Assembly (NCBI GenBank): GCA_023614405.1
Contig: CM042688.1
Coordinates: 445,584,028 to 445,648,027 of the forward strand
Source of the DNA: Avena insularis
Taxonomy: Eukaryota > Streptophyta > Magnoliopsida > Poales > Poaceae
Length of the DNA stretch: 64,000 bases
Direction: 5' to 3'
Shown here: positions 33,869-44,714 of the stretch, one piece after another
Layout of the letters: the number at the start of each line of letters is the position of its first letter
Numbering within the stretch: position 1 is the first letter of the stretch
Translations under genes and position numbers: made by a program
Notes under the pieces: model-generated
The model's database searches: none
What the model was told of the DNA's origin: nothing
Seen by the model: only the letters and a program-made list of their open reading frames with translations

Positions 33869-34639
33869 ATGGAAGTTCAGTACTGCAAGTTCTACCAGTT
33901 GGGAAACGGAGGCCAATTGATCTTCAAGAGGGATCTTGATTTACTGTTTGAGTACTTGGAGTGCCCACATCCGGAATTCTTTGGAGCTCGACTCCCTGGT
34001 CCACCAGGAGGAGATTTACAATGGCTAGTAGTTGATGATCTTCGAGGCAAGTTAGAGGCACCAATGTCTGAGAAGATTCAGTTCTCCGTGAGAGAGAATA
34101 ACTGGCTAGATGGATTAGCCAGGGCAATGCATGAAGCTCTCGCTCGTCTTTGCGCACAGAATGACAACCTAATCCAAGGAACCCGCTTTGCTCAATATGC
34201 AAGGCGTGATTCTACGGGAATGCCTCTAGAGATGCCAAGTCACCCGGAGTTGAAGCTTCAAGTGGAGAATCTCGACTTCCTACTGTACGATAGACAGAAG
34301 GAATTAGACAATGCTAGAGAGTTAGCCAACCACAACCTCGCCATTGCCGCCCAGAAGGCCCAGACTTTCTCACTGCTCGTCAAGGATCGTCAGTCTCTTC
34401 ATCGTCAACGCATAAAGAAGGATCGCACCATCGACCGTCTTTGCAAGAAGGTGACCGACCTCGAGAAGACCATCAAGGAGCAAGAAGCTCAGCTTGCAGC
34501 AAAAGAAGAAGAAGAGGAAAGGGAAGACATCCAAGGGGATATTCACTCGTACCTCAGCAATGATGATGATTATCTGGAGGATGATGCTATGGACTTCTAC
34601 ACCGACGATGATGACTCCGACTTCATCGATTATGAGTAG
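33869..34639 (+). CDS. Intact extra ORF (256 aa) between PBS and gag
   Basis: ATG at 33869 comes directly after a TTCTTATAG splice-acceptor-like sequence, which may link it to a spliced leader. Residues 1-120 form a globular-looking part (motifs FKRDLDLLFEYLECP, PGGDLQWLVVDDLRGKL). Residues 120-215 are predicted by eye as coiled coil (DRQKELDNARELANHN, RTIDRLCKKVTDLEKTIKE). The last 45 residues are very acidic (DDDYLEDDAMDFYTDDDDSDF). I see no zinc finger and no known retrotransposon domain. Its place upstream of gag, on the same strand, suggests an accessory protein of this lineage; extra ORFs are known in long plant Gypsy elements, but I cannot name this one. It has no premature stop although gag-pol has several. 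An alternative is a captured host coiled-coil gene. Confidence 0.75.
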   Translation: MEVQYCKFYQLGNGGQLIFKRDLDLLFEYLECPHPEFFGARLPGPPGGDLQWLVVDDLRGKLEAPMSEKIQFSVRENNWLDGLARAMHEALARLCAQNDNLIQGTRFAQYARRDSTGMPLEMPSHPELKLQVENLDFLLYDRQKELDNARELANHNLAIAAQKAQTFSLLVKDRQSLHRQRIKKDRTIDRLCKKVTDLEKTIKEQEAQLAAKEEEEEREDIQGDIHSYLSNDDDYLEDDAMDFYTDDDDSDFIDYE

Positions 34640-34887
34640 ATGCACTAGAGCACTATCGTAGGAGTGAGGAGTATCGGTCCAATTGTATCTTAGCTTACAG
34701 AATGGTTCTTAAAACCATATGTTTTCCTTTGATGTTGTGGTGTGTGTGTTTGTATCGTGTGCTTTGCTTGAATGAATGAAAAGAAGTTAGTTGCAAAACC
34801 TGAGTCAAACTCAAAGTTCTAGGTTGAAACCAAAACCATGAACCTTAGAACTTTAACTCTTACCCCATTATCTATCTCAATCTTCAT

Positions 34888-36054
34888 ATGACTCGTGGAA
34901 ACCAACGAGGGAGCAGCTCATCGCAAGACCCAATAATGCAGATTCTGCAGACGCTCACTGCAGACCGTGAAGCTAGTAGGGCAGAGAGCCAAGCTAATAT
35001 AGCCACACTGCAGTAGATCGCCCAGATGGCTCACGACAATCAGAACCATGGAAATCAGGATCATCATGGATCCAAACTCAAAAACTTCTAGAATACCAAT
35101 CCCCCAATCTTTAGCAAGTCTGAAGACCCACTAGATGCTGATGATTGGTTACAGACCATGGAGAACAACTTAGAAGTCACCGGAGTGGATGCAAACGAGA
35201 AAGTTATGTTTGCCACCCACTATTTGGCAGGAGATGCAAGAGCATGGTGGAACAGCACCCGCATGATGAACCATGGTCAAGTGATGACATGGGAAGCCTT
35301 CAAGGTCAAGTTCAGTCGCACCCATGTGCCGCAGGGTCTAGTCACCAGAATGAGAGATGAATTCAGAGAGTTAAAGCAAGACAGAATGACTGTAGTGGAG
35401 TACCGTGACAGATTCTTGTCCCTCGCCAGGTATGCACTGGATGAGATCAATACGGAGGCCAAGAAGAAGGAGAGATTCCTGAACGGACTGCATGATGAGA
35501 TGCAGACAGTTCTCGTCAACATCCGTTTCGAGGATCTCAAAGAGCTAGTCGACTCTGCCATTCAGATGGAAGGGAATATTAATCAAGCAAACGAAAACCA
35601 CAAATGTCGGATGATGCACCAAGCTGGATCCAGCAGTCACTCGAAGTACTTCCCCAACCCGTCTGCCGGATATGCACCGCGGAACAACCGACCCCCAATG
35701 TCTCGCCCAAGCTACCCCAACCGCAGCGGAGGAAATGTGAAGTCCGAAGGAAACAAAAATCACTCCGGCAACTCCAGCAATTTCAATCATGCACCTCCCA
35801 AGCACAACAACAACAACAGCAACAACAACAACACTGCACCCAGAACTGGAAGCAATGTTGTGCCCGTGGAAGCAAAGGACAAATCTCAGATTACTTGTTT
35901 CGAGTGTGGAGTGAAGGGTCACTACTCAAATGAGTGTCCCAAGAAGATTTCCGCCACTGCCAATGCAAATGCCCCAGCTCAACAGCAAGGATTCAACCAG
36001 GAAGATTCACCCCAGGGAACCCTCACAACCGCAACGACCGTCTCTTCCACATGA
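34888..36054 (+). pseudogene. Chromovirus gag with zinc knuckle, two in-frame stops
   Basis: The ATG at 34888 (MTRGNQRGSSSSQDP) is in frame with the longer open part from 35158. Two TAG codons interrupt it at 35014 and 35089, both at sites where CAG (Gln) is likely. The capsid part (about 35110-35600) has THYLAGDARAWWNSTRMM and FRELKQDRMTVVEYRDRF, typical Retrotrans_gag. A basic Asn/Ser-rich linker with a poly-Asn run follows (35805-35835), then one CCHC knuckle, CFECGVKGHYSNEC (about 35898-35939). It would package element RNA. The frame ends at 36054 while the protease continues in an overlapping frame, by programmed shift or an indel. Confidence 0.85.
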
Positions 36055-39000
36055 ACGACGAAGAAGCCCAAGAAGCACCAGATGTAGTGCTGGGTATGTT
36101 TTCTGTCAACTCAGTTTTAGCAAGAGTGTTGTTTGATTCTAGAGCATCGCACTCATTTGTCACCGAAGAATTTGCATGCACTAGTAAGATTCACCCAACC
36201 AACTTGAAGGATGTCATGATAGTTCAAATACCCGGTTCAATAACCAAAGCTAGAAAAATTTGCAAAGTTGTGCCTATCAGAATACATGGGATAGATTTTT
36301 ATGCCAATATAATAGTACTCGGAACCAAAGGTTTGGAAGTAGTACTAGGAATGGACTGGATGTCAAAGCATAAAGGATTGATAGACTATTCCAAGAAAGC
36401 CATCACCATGACCAGTAGCTCTGGAGTATCAGTAAAGCATATATCTGAAACTTTGCCCCGTCAATTCAAGTGCAACAAGAGTCTAGCCCTATGATGACCC
36501 ACAAGTATAGGGGGTGTATCGTAGTATTTTCGAGGGAAGTGAAACACAATTTATTGATTCGACACAAGGGGATCCAAAGAATATTTATAAGCCTTAACAA
36601 CAGAGTTGTCAATTCAGCTGCACCTGGAAACAATCTTGCTCACAGCATTTTATCAGTAGCAACAGTTATGTAGTAGCAATAGTAAAGTAACAACAGTAGT
36701 AAAGTAAAGACAACAGTAACTATAGCAGCAAATAGTAGGATTCGAGTGCGGTAGGCATATGCATGGATGGACGGGCGTTGCATGGACAAGATAATTCACA
36801 TAGCAATCAGAACATAGGGAAATTGCAGATAAATAAGATAAAACATCCAAGTACTAGATAATCCTAGGCATGTGTTCCATATATAGTCATACGTGCTCGC
36901 AATGAGAACTTGCACAACATCTTTTGTCCTGCCAGCCCGTTTGCAGCGGGGCCTCAAGGGAACTACTGGCAATTAAGGTGCTCCTTTTAATAGAGCACCG
37001 GAGCAAAGCATTAACACTCCATGAACACATGTGATCCTCACATCAAAGCCATTCCCTCCGGTTATCCTGATTTATGTCACTTCGGGGCCATTGGTTCCGG
37101 ATAACAACGTGTGTATACAACTTGCAGGTAAGACCATAAACAATACTTTCATAATGAATCAATAACATGTTCAGATCTGAAATCATGGCACTCGGGCCCT
37201 AGTGACAAGCATTAAGCATAACAAGTCGCAACAAAGTCATAAAGCACTAATAAAAGATACTAGGCACCATGCCCTAACAATCTGATGCCATTACATGAAC
37301 GATCTCATCCAATCCCTACCATCTCCATAGCCTACAGCGGGGGATTACTCACTCATAGATGGGGGAAACATGGATGGTCGATGGAGAAGCGATGGTGATG
37401 ATGATGGCAATGATTTCCTCCAATTCCCCATCCCGACAGGGTGCCAGAATGGAGTTTCTAGTGCTGTTTCATGGAATCTGGTGGTGGAGGGGGAGCGGAA
37501 CTCCTTGTGGAAAAACGTCGAACCCCCTTGAGTTTTTAGGTCAGAAGGCATCTTATAGGCGAAGAGGGAGACCGAGGGGTGCTGGGCAGCAGACCATGCC
37601 TGGCGGCACAGGGTACCAGCACAGGGGTGTGGCCAGGCCCTGGCCCTCCTCCGTCTCGTATTCTGGCTCTATGAGTCTTCCGGAAAAATAGGCACTTTGG
37701 CTTTTATCCCGTCCAATTCCGAGAAAATTCATTTTCTGTCTTTCCTGGAACCAAAAACAGCAGAAAACAGGCAGCTGGCACTGTGGCTCTTGTTAATAGG
37801 TTAGTCCAAGAAATCATATGAAAAGTACTCCAAAGTGTGGACAAAACACAGGAAAGTAGATAAAACCAAGCATGGAACATCAAAAATTATAGATACATTT
37901 GCAATGTATCACCCTACCCACCATAGACCAAGTCAGAGTAGTCTGTGAATACCCCGACGTATTCCCAGATGAATTGCCCGGTATGCCCTAGGATAGGGAT
38001 ATTGAGTTCATTATTGAACTAATCCCCGGAACCGGTCCCATAGCTCAGAGACCCTATAGTATGAACCCCTCAGAGTTAGTGGAACTGAAGAAGCAGTTGG
38101 ATGCTATGCTGGAGAAAGGCTTGATTCAACCAAGCGCATCACCATGGAGATCGCCCGTGCTATTCGTCGACAATAAAGATGGAAGCAACCGTTTTTGCAC
38201 AGATTACAAGAAGATGAATGACGTCACAACCAAAAATAAGTACCCATTGCCAAAGATAGAGGATCTGTTTGATCAGTTGATTGGTGCCAATGTGTTCTCT
38301 AAGATCGATCTTAGGCCTGGTTATCACCAACTTAAGATTCATGCAATGGATATTCCAAAGACCGCCTTTACTACCGGATATGGATTATACAAGTATATAG
38401 TCATGTCTTTTGGATTAACCAATGCCCCTACGTACTTCATGAATCTCATGAATAAGATCTTTATGAATTTTCTAGATAAGTTTGTCATTGTGTTCATCGA
38501 CGATACCCTTATCTACTCCAAGTCAGAAGAAGACCATGAGCAACATGTGAGAATCATTCTTGAAACTCTTAGAGAGCATCAATTGTATGCCAAATTCAGC
38601 AAATGTGAGTTTTGGCTGAAAGAAGTAGGATTCCTAGGACATATTGTGTCTGCCGGAGGAGTCGCTGTTGATCCCGCCAAGATCAAAGATGTTGAAGAAT
38701 GGGAAGCCCCAACCACTCAAACCCAAGTCCGTGCATTTCTCGGATTAGCGGGATATTACCGCAAGTTCGTCGAAGGATTTTCGAGCATCGCAAGACCCAT
38801 GACTCAATTGTTGAAGAAGGACAAGAAGTTTGAATGGACTGACAAATGTGAAGCAAGTTTCCAAGAGCTCAAGAAGAGATTGATTTCAGCCCCAATATTG
38901 ATCATGCCAGATATCAAGAAGCCGTTTGATGTGTATTGTGATGCATCCAAAATTGGTCTCGGATGTGTATTGATGCAAGAAGGCAAAGTCATCACATATC

Positions 39001-40837
39001 TGTCTTGACAACTGAAGCAGCATGAGAAGAACTATCCTACCCATGATCTTGAGTTAGCAGCCGTAGTTTTGGCATTGAAGACATGGCGTCTTTACCTTCT
39101 AGGTAATCGCTGTGAGATTTACTCAGATCACAAAAGCTTGAAGTATATTTTCACTCAGAAGGAGCTGAATATGAGGCAAAGGAGATGGATAGAGTTAATC
39201 AAGGATTATGACCTTGATATTCACTATCACCTCGGCAAAGCAAATGTGGTAGCGGATGCTCTTAGCAGATTACCGTGTAGGTTAAACACTATGATCAAGG
39301 AGAGCAACCAAGTTTGTATGAGGAGTTGGAGCAGTTTAGAACTAAGCTAGTTAGCAAAGGATTTTTAGCTAGCATGGAACTTCAACCCACTTTGATTAGC
39401 CAAATCAAGGAAACCCAGAAGGGAAATGCAAGTATCGAGGGAATCAAACGTCGTATTAGTACAGGAAAGATACCGGGATTTACCGAAGACGAAGAAGGAG
39501 TTCTATGGTACAAAGGACGTATCTGTGTGCCAGTAGATTCGGAGCTGAAGCAAGTTATCATGCAAGAAGCTCATGATACTCTTTATTCTATCCACCCCGG
39601 AGGAACGAAGATGTATCAGGATTTGAAGGAGAAATTTTGGTGGTACAAGATGAAGAGAGAAATCGAAAGCTACATCTCCAAGTGTGATATCTGTCAGAGA
39701 GTCAAAGCGAAACATCAGAGACCCGCAGTACTGTTGCAACCATTGTAGATTCCGGAATGGAAATGGGATTCCGTCGGAATGGACTTTATCACCGGTTTGC
39801 CTACTTCTAGTAGGGGAAATGACTCTATCTGGGTCATTGTTGATAGACTGTCCAAGGTAGCTCATTTTATACCTGTCAAGACAACCTACCAGAGTTCGAA
39901 GCTAGTAGAGTTGTACATTGCCAGAATTGTTAGTTTGCATGGAACCTCCAAGACCATAGTGTCGGATCGACAAACCCAATTTACCTCGAGATTTTGGCAG
40001 AAAGTCCAAGAAGGATTAGGAACCAAGTTGAATTTTAGCACAACTTATCACCCTCAAACCGATGGACAGACTGAAAGAGTCAACCAAATCTTAGAAGATA
40101 TGTTAAGAGCTTGTGTGTTAGAGTACGGATCAAAATGGGAAGATTCTCTGCCTTTCACAGAATTCTCATATAACAACAGTTATCAAGCCAGTTTACAAAT
40201 GGACCCATTTGAGTTCCTATACGGAAGGAAGTGTCGTACCCCTTTGAATTGGTCGCAAGTAGGAGAGAGTCAGATTTTCGGACCCGACATTCTCCGAGAA
40301 GCCAAAGAGAAGGTTCACAAAGTCCGTGAGCACCTCAAGACCGCCCAATCCAGAAAGAAGAGTTATGATGACAATAGAAGGAGAGACCTGACTTTCAATG
40401 TCGGAGATTTTGTGTATCTCAAGGTTTCGCCATTGAAGGGAATGCAATGCTTTAGTCTGAAAGGAAAGTTAGCCCCCAGATATATCAGACCCTTCAAGAT
40501 TCTGAATCATTGAGGAGAAGTATCTTATCAACTGGAACTGCCTGAGGAGATGTCTGCCATCCACAATGTGTTCCATATCTCGTTACTTCGCAAATGCCTA
40601 GAAGTGCCGGAGAAGACCGAAGTTTTCAAGAACATTGATCACCGAGCTGTGGATATCAACAAGGATCTGACGTATCGTGAAGTGCCCATCCGTATCTTGG
40701 AGGAAGCTTACAGAACCACTAGGACCAGGAGTATCAAATTTCTCAATATTCAATGGAGAAACCATACCAAAGAAGAAGCCACTTGGGAGCGAGAAGATTA
40801 CATTAGGACTGAGTTCCCAGATCTCTTTAGTTCCTAG
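35934..40837 (+). pseudogene. Chromovirus protease-RT-RNase H-integrase-chromodomain, interrupted
   Basis: Protease, about 36060-36494: the active site reads VLFDSRASHSF, with Arg (AGA) where D-S-G-A is expected. The solo LTR at 36492-37911 splits the frame just after the protease; coding resumes at 37917. RT (38061-39005) has [11 protein letters not shown] and [10 protein letters not shown] (catalytic pair at 38499-38504). RNase H (39009-39290) has [12 protein letters not shown]. Integrase has its HHCC finger at 39570-39700 (HPGGTK-KCDICQ) and a core with VGMDFITG, SDRQTQF and QTDGQTERVNQ. A chromodomain closes the protein (40680-40830, motif IQWRNHTKEEATWERE). Stops: 37989 TAG, 39006 TGA (for CGA), 39746 TAG (for CAG), 40511 TGA (for CGA), with a frameshift near 39300. 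This copy cannot make an active enzyme set. Confidence 0.92.
36492..37911 (-). mobile_element. 1.4-kb solo LTR nested in the chromovirus, TSD CCCTA
   Basis: The + strand starts TGATGACCCACAAGTATAGG and ends GCAATGTATCA; CCCTA is repeated at 36487-36491 and 37912-37916. Removing it restores the pol frame (SLALPTIDQVRVV). The right part (minus sense: its 5' end) is close to the LTR starts of the two gag-only elements, but the left end is different, so it belongs to a related family. No interior sequence is left. Confidence 0.88.
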
Positions 40838-40870
40838 TTTTCTTTCTTAAATCACGGGATGAGATTTTGT

Positions 40871-40886
40871 TTAAGGGGGGAAGGTT
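40871..40886 (+). other. Polypurine tract of the chromovirus
   Basis: TTAAGGGGGGAAGGTT directly before the 3' LTR start TGTAACAT. Confidence 0.85.
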
Positions 40887-42052
40887 TGTAACATACCAAA
40901 ACTTTAATACAAGAGATCAAGATCCAAATCACCCAATTTAGGGTTAACAAAAACTTTTTCCATTTAAAATAATTAAGCATTCATATGTGTGTTGCATTTA
41001 AATAGGAGTTGTTTTGAAATGACATGTTTGTTTGTTCTAATGGTTGTAAAATGATTCTAAGATGAATGCCACATCATCTAGATCATTCCCAAGCAAAAAC
41101 CCAAAGAAAAAGAAATCAAATACAATTATTATTGGAAATGGTCACTTTTGCCATTTTAATCAACTAGCCCACTTTGGGTATTCCTAGCACTTAATTTCCA
41201 ACAGAAACAATTGTGGATCTTTGCACCCCTTGCTAGTACAAGTAGTGATGTGACAAGGCCCACTTTGTGATCTTCCAAAAACATTCAAACACTAAATTTA
41301 AAGGGCATTTGAAAATGGAATCTATCTCATATGGCTAGATCACCCTTTTTCAAAAACCATCCAAATGAACTCCATTTGACAAATCCTAGCAACCAGAGAT
41401 GCTTAAGCATGTGACTAACAACTCTACCAAATTTCATTTCAAAATTCAAAAGTTGAATTCTTGCGGCCATTGTGTCGAACACTTGGTGTGCACAAATCAA
41501 ACAAAAATCAAAAACACTAGTGTGCGCAGTGTTCTGGACAAACTTGTCTCCCACATTGCAACCACAGACTCTCCAGTGCATCCCCTACCCTTTTCTCCCC
41601 ACCTTGCCCAACACGTCGCCCGTGCACCACTCCCTCCTCCAGGCCAGCCCCAGCTTGAAGACAGAGAGAGGAGGAGCCAGGAACCGTCGCGCCCGGAACG
41701 TGTATGCCATGCCGATGCCGCCCGCAGAGAATGCACGGTCCCCGCTCAACCAGACCCTACCTCGCTCTCGCCGCCCACCTACAGGATCACCACCGCCCCA
41801 GGAAGCTACCAGACATGCCCATTTCCTCGACTGTGCCTCTTCGTCGCTGGCCACCACAAAGTTCGTCGTCGATAGAGACAGCGTGAGAGCCGCACCACTC
41901 ACTTCTCCTGACCACATTTCACTACACACGCACCACCATGACGACCGCCAAGGAACCGTCCACCGTCCTAGCCCACCGCCCACACCTCTAGCTTGCTGTG
42001 CCATCGTCTCCGACGATCTCCGCCCATGCCTCTCTACACCCCCTCGCCCCGC

Positions 42053-42060
42053 TATAAATA
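42053..42060 (+). promoter_or_regulatory. TATA box of the chromovirus LTR
   Basis: TATAAATA in GCTATAAATAGAGCGCC, followed about 30 bp on by a C/T-rich start-like region (CACACCATCTCCATCC). Transcription would run toward the mini-ORF blocks and the LTR end. Confidence 0.75.
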
Positions 42061-43212
42061 GAGCGCCTCCCAGCACCGTTTCCTCACACCATCTCCATCC
42101 ACTCCCCCTCAGAGAACTCCCAGAGCCCCACCGGAGCAAGCCGCATCCCGTAGCACCCCAATTTCACCAGAGTCTGCCGCGGAAGGAGGAGAAGGGCGCT
42201 AGTGATCCAGGCCATCTCCTGGGATGCCGCCGGTACCAGGGGAACCGCTGTCATCTCCTTGTTCGTTTGCTTGCCTCGCCGCACTCGCTGGAGCCCCGGT
42301 ACGCCCCCACTGCACCCTCACCGGCCGTGCTAGGGTTTGTCCCCGTCGAGAACTGTTCCGGCAAGGACGATAGATGTGAGCCGTTGATCCAGGATCTAAT
42401 CCTGCGGCCACTGTCCTCCCATACCGATTCGGCAACTCCTGTCCCACTGACAGGTGGGGACCTCACTTAAAACCAGCCCGGGCACTGCGTGGAGTAAAGT
42501 GGGCTGACCCATTTATTTCCCGCACGAACCATTTAATTCAAATAAATTCTTTTCTTTTTTAGCTGAGACTTAGTTATGTCCTTTAGTTTGAAAAGCAATT
42601 TAGGGATTTCTACAAATCCAAATTGAGTGATTCCAATTTTGTTGGAAAGGTAATAAAAATCTCTATCCATGCCCATTGGATTTAAATCATTTAGAGTTAT
42701 AGATCTCTCCTAGATAAAATAACAAGATAGAAGCTTTTTCACATTCAAACATTTTTATAAAATCAACCATAATAGCTTTTGGGTTGATTCCAACTCTCAA
42801 AAATCACATTTAACTATATCTATCTGAATATGTAATAATATTAAGGTTTGCATGTAGTGACTTTGGACTAGTACCAAAATAATGCTATATAGGCATTTCT
42901 AGTCACTTTAAATCATTAAATATTAAACTTAAACTTATTAAAATGTGATTCAACATTTAAATCACATTCCCATGCATTAGAATATGTGGTGATGACATGT
43001 GTCCACATGATCCCATATTTTAATTGGAGAATATTAAATCTTAGTTAATTTCAATGAGTAGAAATTACTTTTCTCAAAATAAAATAAATGAACTAGTTCA
43101 TTAAATCTTGTGATGTTTGTGATGATACTAGATCATCAAATGTGTGCCTTAGTGTGCTAAGTAGACTAGTTAAGTATTGTTTGGTGATTGTGTATTCTGT
43201 ATGTATTTATCG

Positions 43213-44462
43213 ACGATAGTACCGACCAAGTCTACGAGGAGGAGGAGTTCGACCACGAAGAAGAAGAGGAGAATTTCAACCACTGCACCAACCAAGGCAA
43301 GCTATTGTTAGCAAGTTAGACTTAAGTTAGATAACCTAAGAAAATGCATTAGGCATGCTTTGGTTATACCTTTTGACTTATACCTACTCCAAGTTTTATC
43401 TACAAGCTTTATTTTCTTTTAATTTACCAAAGTTTCTTACTTTGTTTATAGATAGCATAAAGAGTATAAAACCTGACCTATCTAGTTAGACTTAGATGTC
43501 ATTCTATGGCATGATATTGATATTAGCATCACACATTAGTGAACACTCTTAACTTAGTAGCTTAGAGCTAAACCAAAAATTTGATCACTTTAGATGGGAA
43601 TACTTGGTGAAAATGACTTGTGAAAACCTTGGAATGATGAGTCATTCTATTGAGATGTTTTGACATGTGTTGAGGAACACAAATGGTTTATGATGATGAA
43701 AATGTTGAGGCATGAGCCTTAGCCCTTTTATAAAAACTGATGGTTGGCTTCGGATGCGATACCATTCCAATTTTACCGTACAACCACAATACCTGAATTG
43801 GGTAAGGCTTAGCCGGAAGTTTATATGCATTAGTATTAGTTCCCTCGCGGGAGAGGTTTGAGATGAGGCTACCTCTCAATGTTGTCCACCTATGCAGTGC
43901 CCAGGATGACAGATGGTCATGGCTGGGAGGCCAAGCTCATAGGAGAGGTGCTTATACTAGAGTGTGTAAAGGAAAGGTTATGTTTGATTATCTGCATACT
44001 AAGTATGATGATTCAGGGTTATCCCTGACAGATGTATCGATTTTTGTGGTGAAAGTGTACCACCTTTGCAGAGTGTCAAACTATTCGAATAGCCGTGTCC
44101 ACGGTTATGGACAGTTGGAGTGGCCATATTGTTCCTTTGTCAAATGTATTCAAAATGACTTATGAAATGAATTGTGACATGACTTGACCACAACATGGTT
44201 ATGACTATGACAACTAAGTTCCCACTTAGGTGATTTTAAACTTTATTTTACCTTTCTTTGTTTATGAACTCAGCTTAGGTTTCAAACTTAACTCTACAAA
44301 TAAACTTAGAACTTAGCTTTCCTACTAGAACTACCTTACTTGTTAGTGATAGTTTGCGAGTACTTAAAGAGTACTCATGGATTTTGTCCCTTCCTATTCC
44401 CGTGGCCAGACTATGAGGAGGACTACCCTGAAGAAGGACTGCAGGACGGCTACGACAACTAG
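43213..44462 (+). other. LTR-borne two-exon acidic mini-ORF (3' LTR copy)
   Basis: Exon A is 43213-43296 and exon B 44410-44462, with the same lengths (84 and 53 nt) as in the 5' LTR. Reading: DSTDQVYEEEEFDHEEEEE, NFNHCTNQ, then DYEEDYPEEGLQDGYDN and stop. Here the acceptor before exon A is mutated (TTTATCG instead of TTTATAG) and the donor is GC (AAG/GCAAGC), so splicing of this copy would be weakened. Confidence 0.42.
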
Positions 44463-44714
44463 GATCATCTCCCATCATCAGGATTGCCTGTGACACTGAA
44501 GATGGAGCCCACCGCTACGCTATTTATTCCGCTACTTGTTTGTACTAAGACTAGATCATGAGATCCTTTATTTGTGTAAGACCTTATTATGGTTTGTAAT
44601 GGATGATGTACTGTGATATCCAATCTGTTATGTCTCGCACAAACGGTAATCATGGGATTGCGATATATGGCATAACATGCATCTGGGATTAACAATCCGG
44701 GTGTTGACACTTTC

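Larger units (their letters stand above)
29742..44709 (+). mobile_element. Tekay/Del-type chromovirus (Gypsy), 15 kb with nested solo LTR
   Basis: LTRs are 29742-33639 and 40887-44709; TSDs CTTTC are 29737-29741 and 44710-44714. Order: 5' LTR (internally inverted), initiator-Met-type PBS, an extra 256-codon ORF, gag with zinc knuckle, protease, [solo LTR 36492-37911], RT, RNase H, integrase, chromodomain, polypurine tract, 3' LTR. Without the solo LTR the element is about 13.5 kb. The polyprotein has several premature stops. By eye the first 210 aligned LTR bases differ at about seven positions, so the insertion is not recent. The clade call rests on the C-terminal chromodomain and pol order. 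Confidence 0.92.
40887..44709 (+). repeat. 3' LTR of the chromovirus (collinear form)
   Basis: 3,823 bp, from TGTAACATACC to GTGTTGACA. It carries a CpG-rich promoter segment (about 41590-42480), the TATA box at 42053, and the two mini-ORF exon blocks at 43213-43296 and 44410-44462. A frame at 43863-44165 is also open in the other LTR copies. The long open frame 41472-42470 on the CpG-rich part lacks domain features and is not called a gene. Confidence 0.9.

Noticed and set aside
41472..42470. 332-codon open frame in the chromovirus 3' LTR
   Set aside because: Spans the TATA box and CpG-rich promoter; frame broken in the other LTR copies; no domain.
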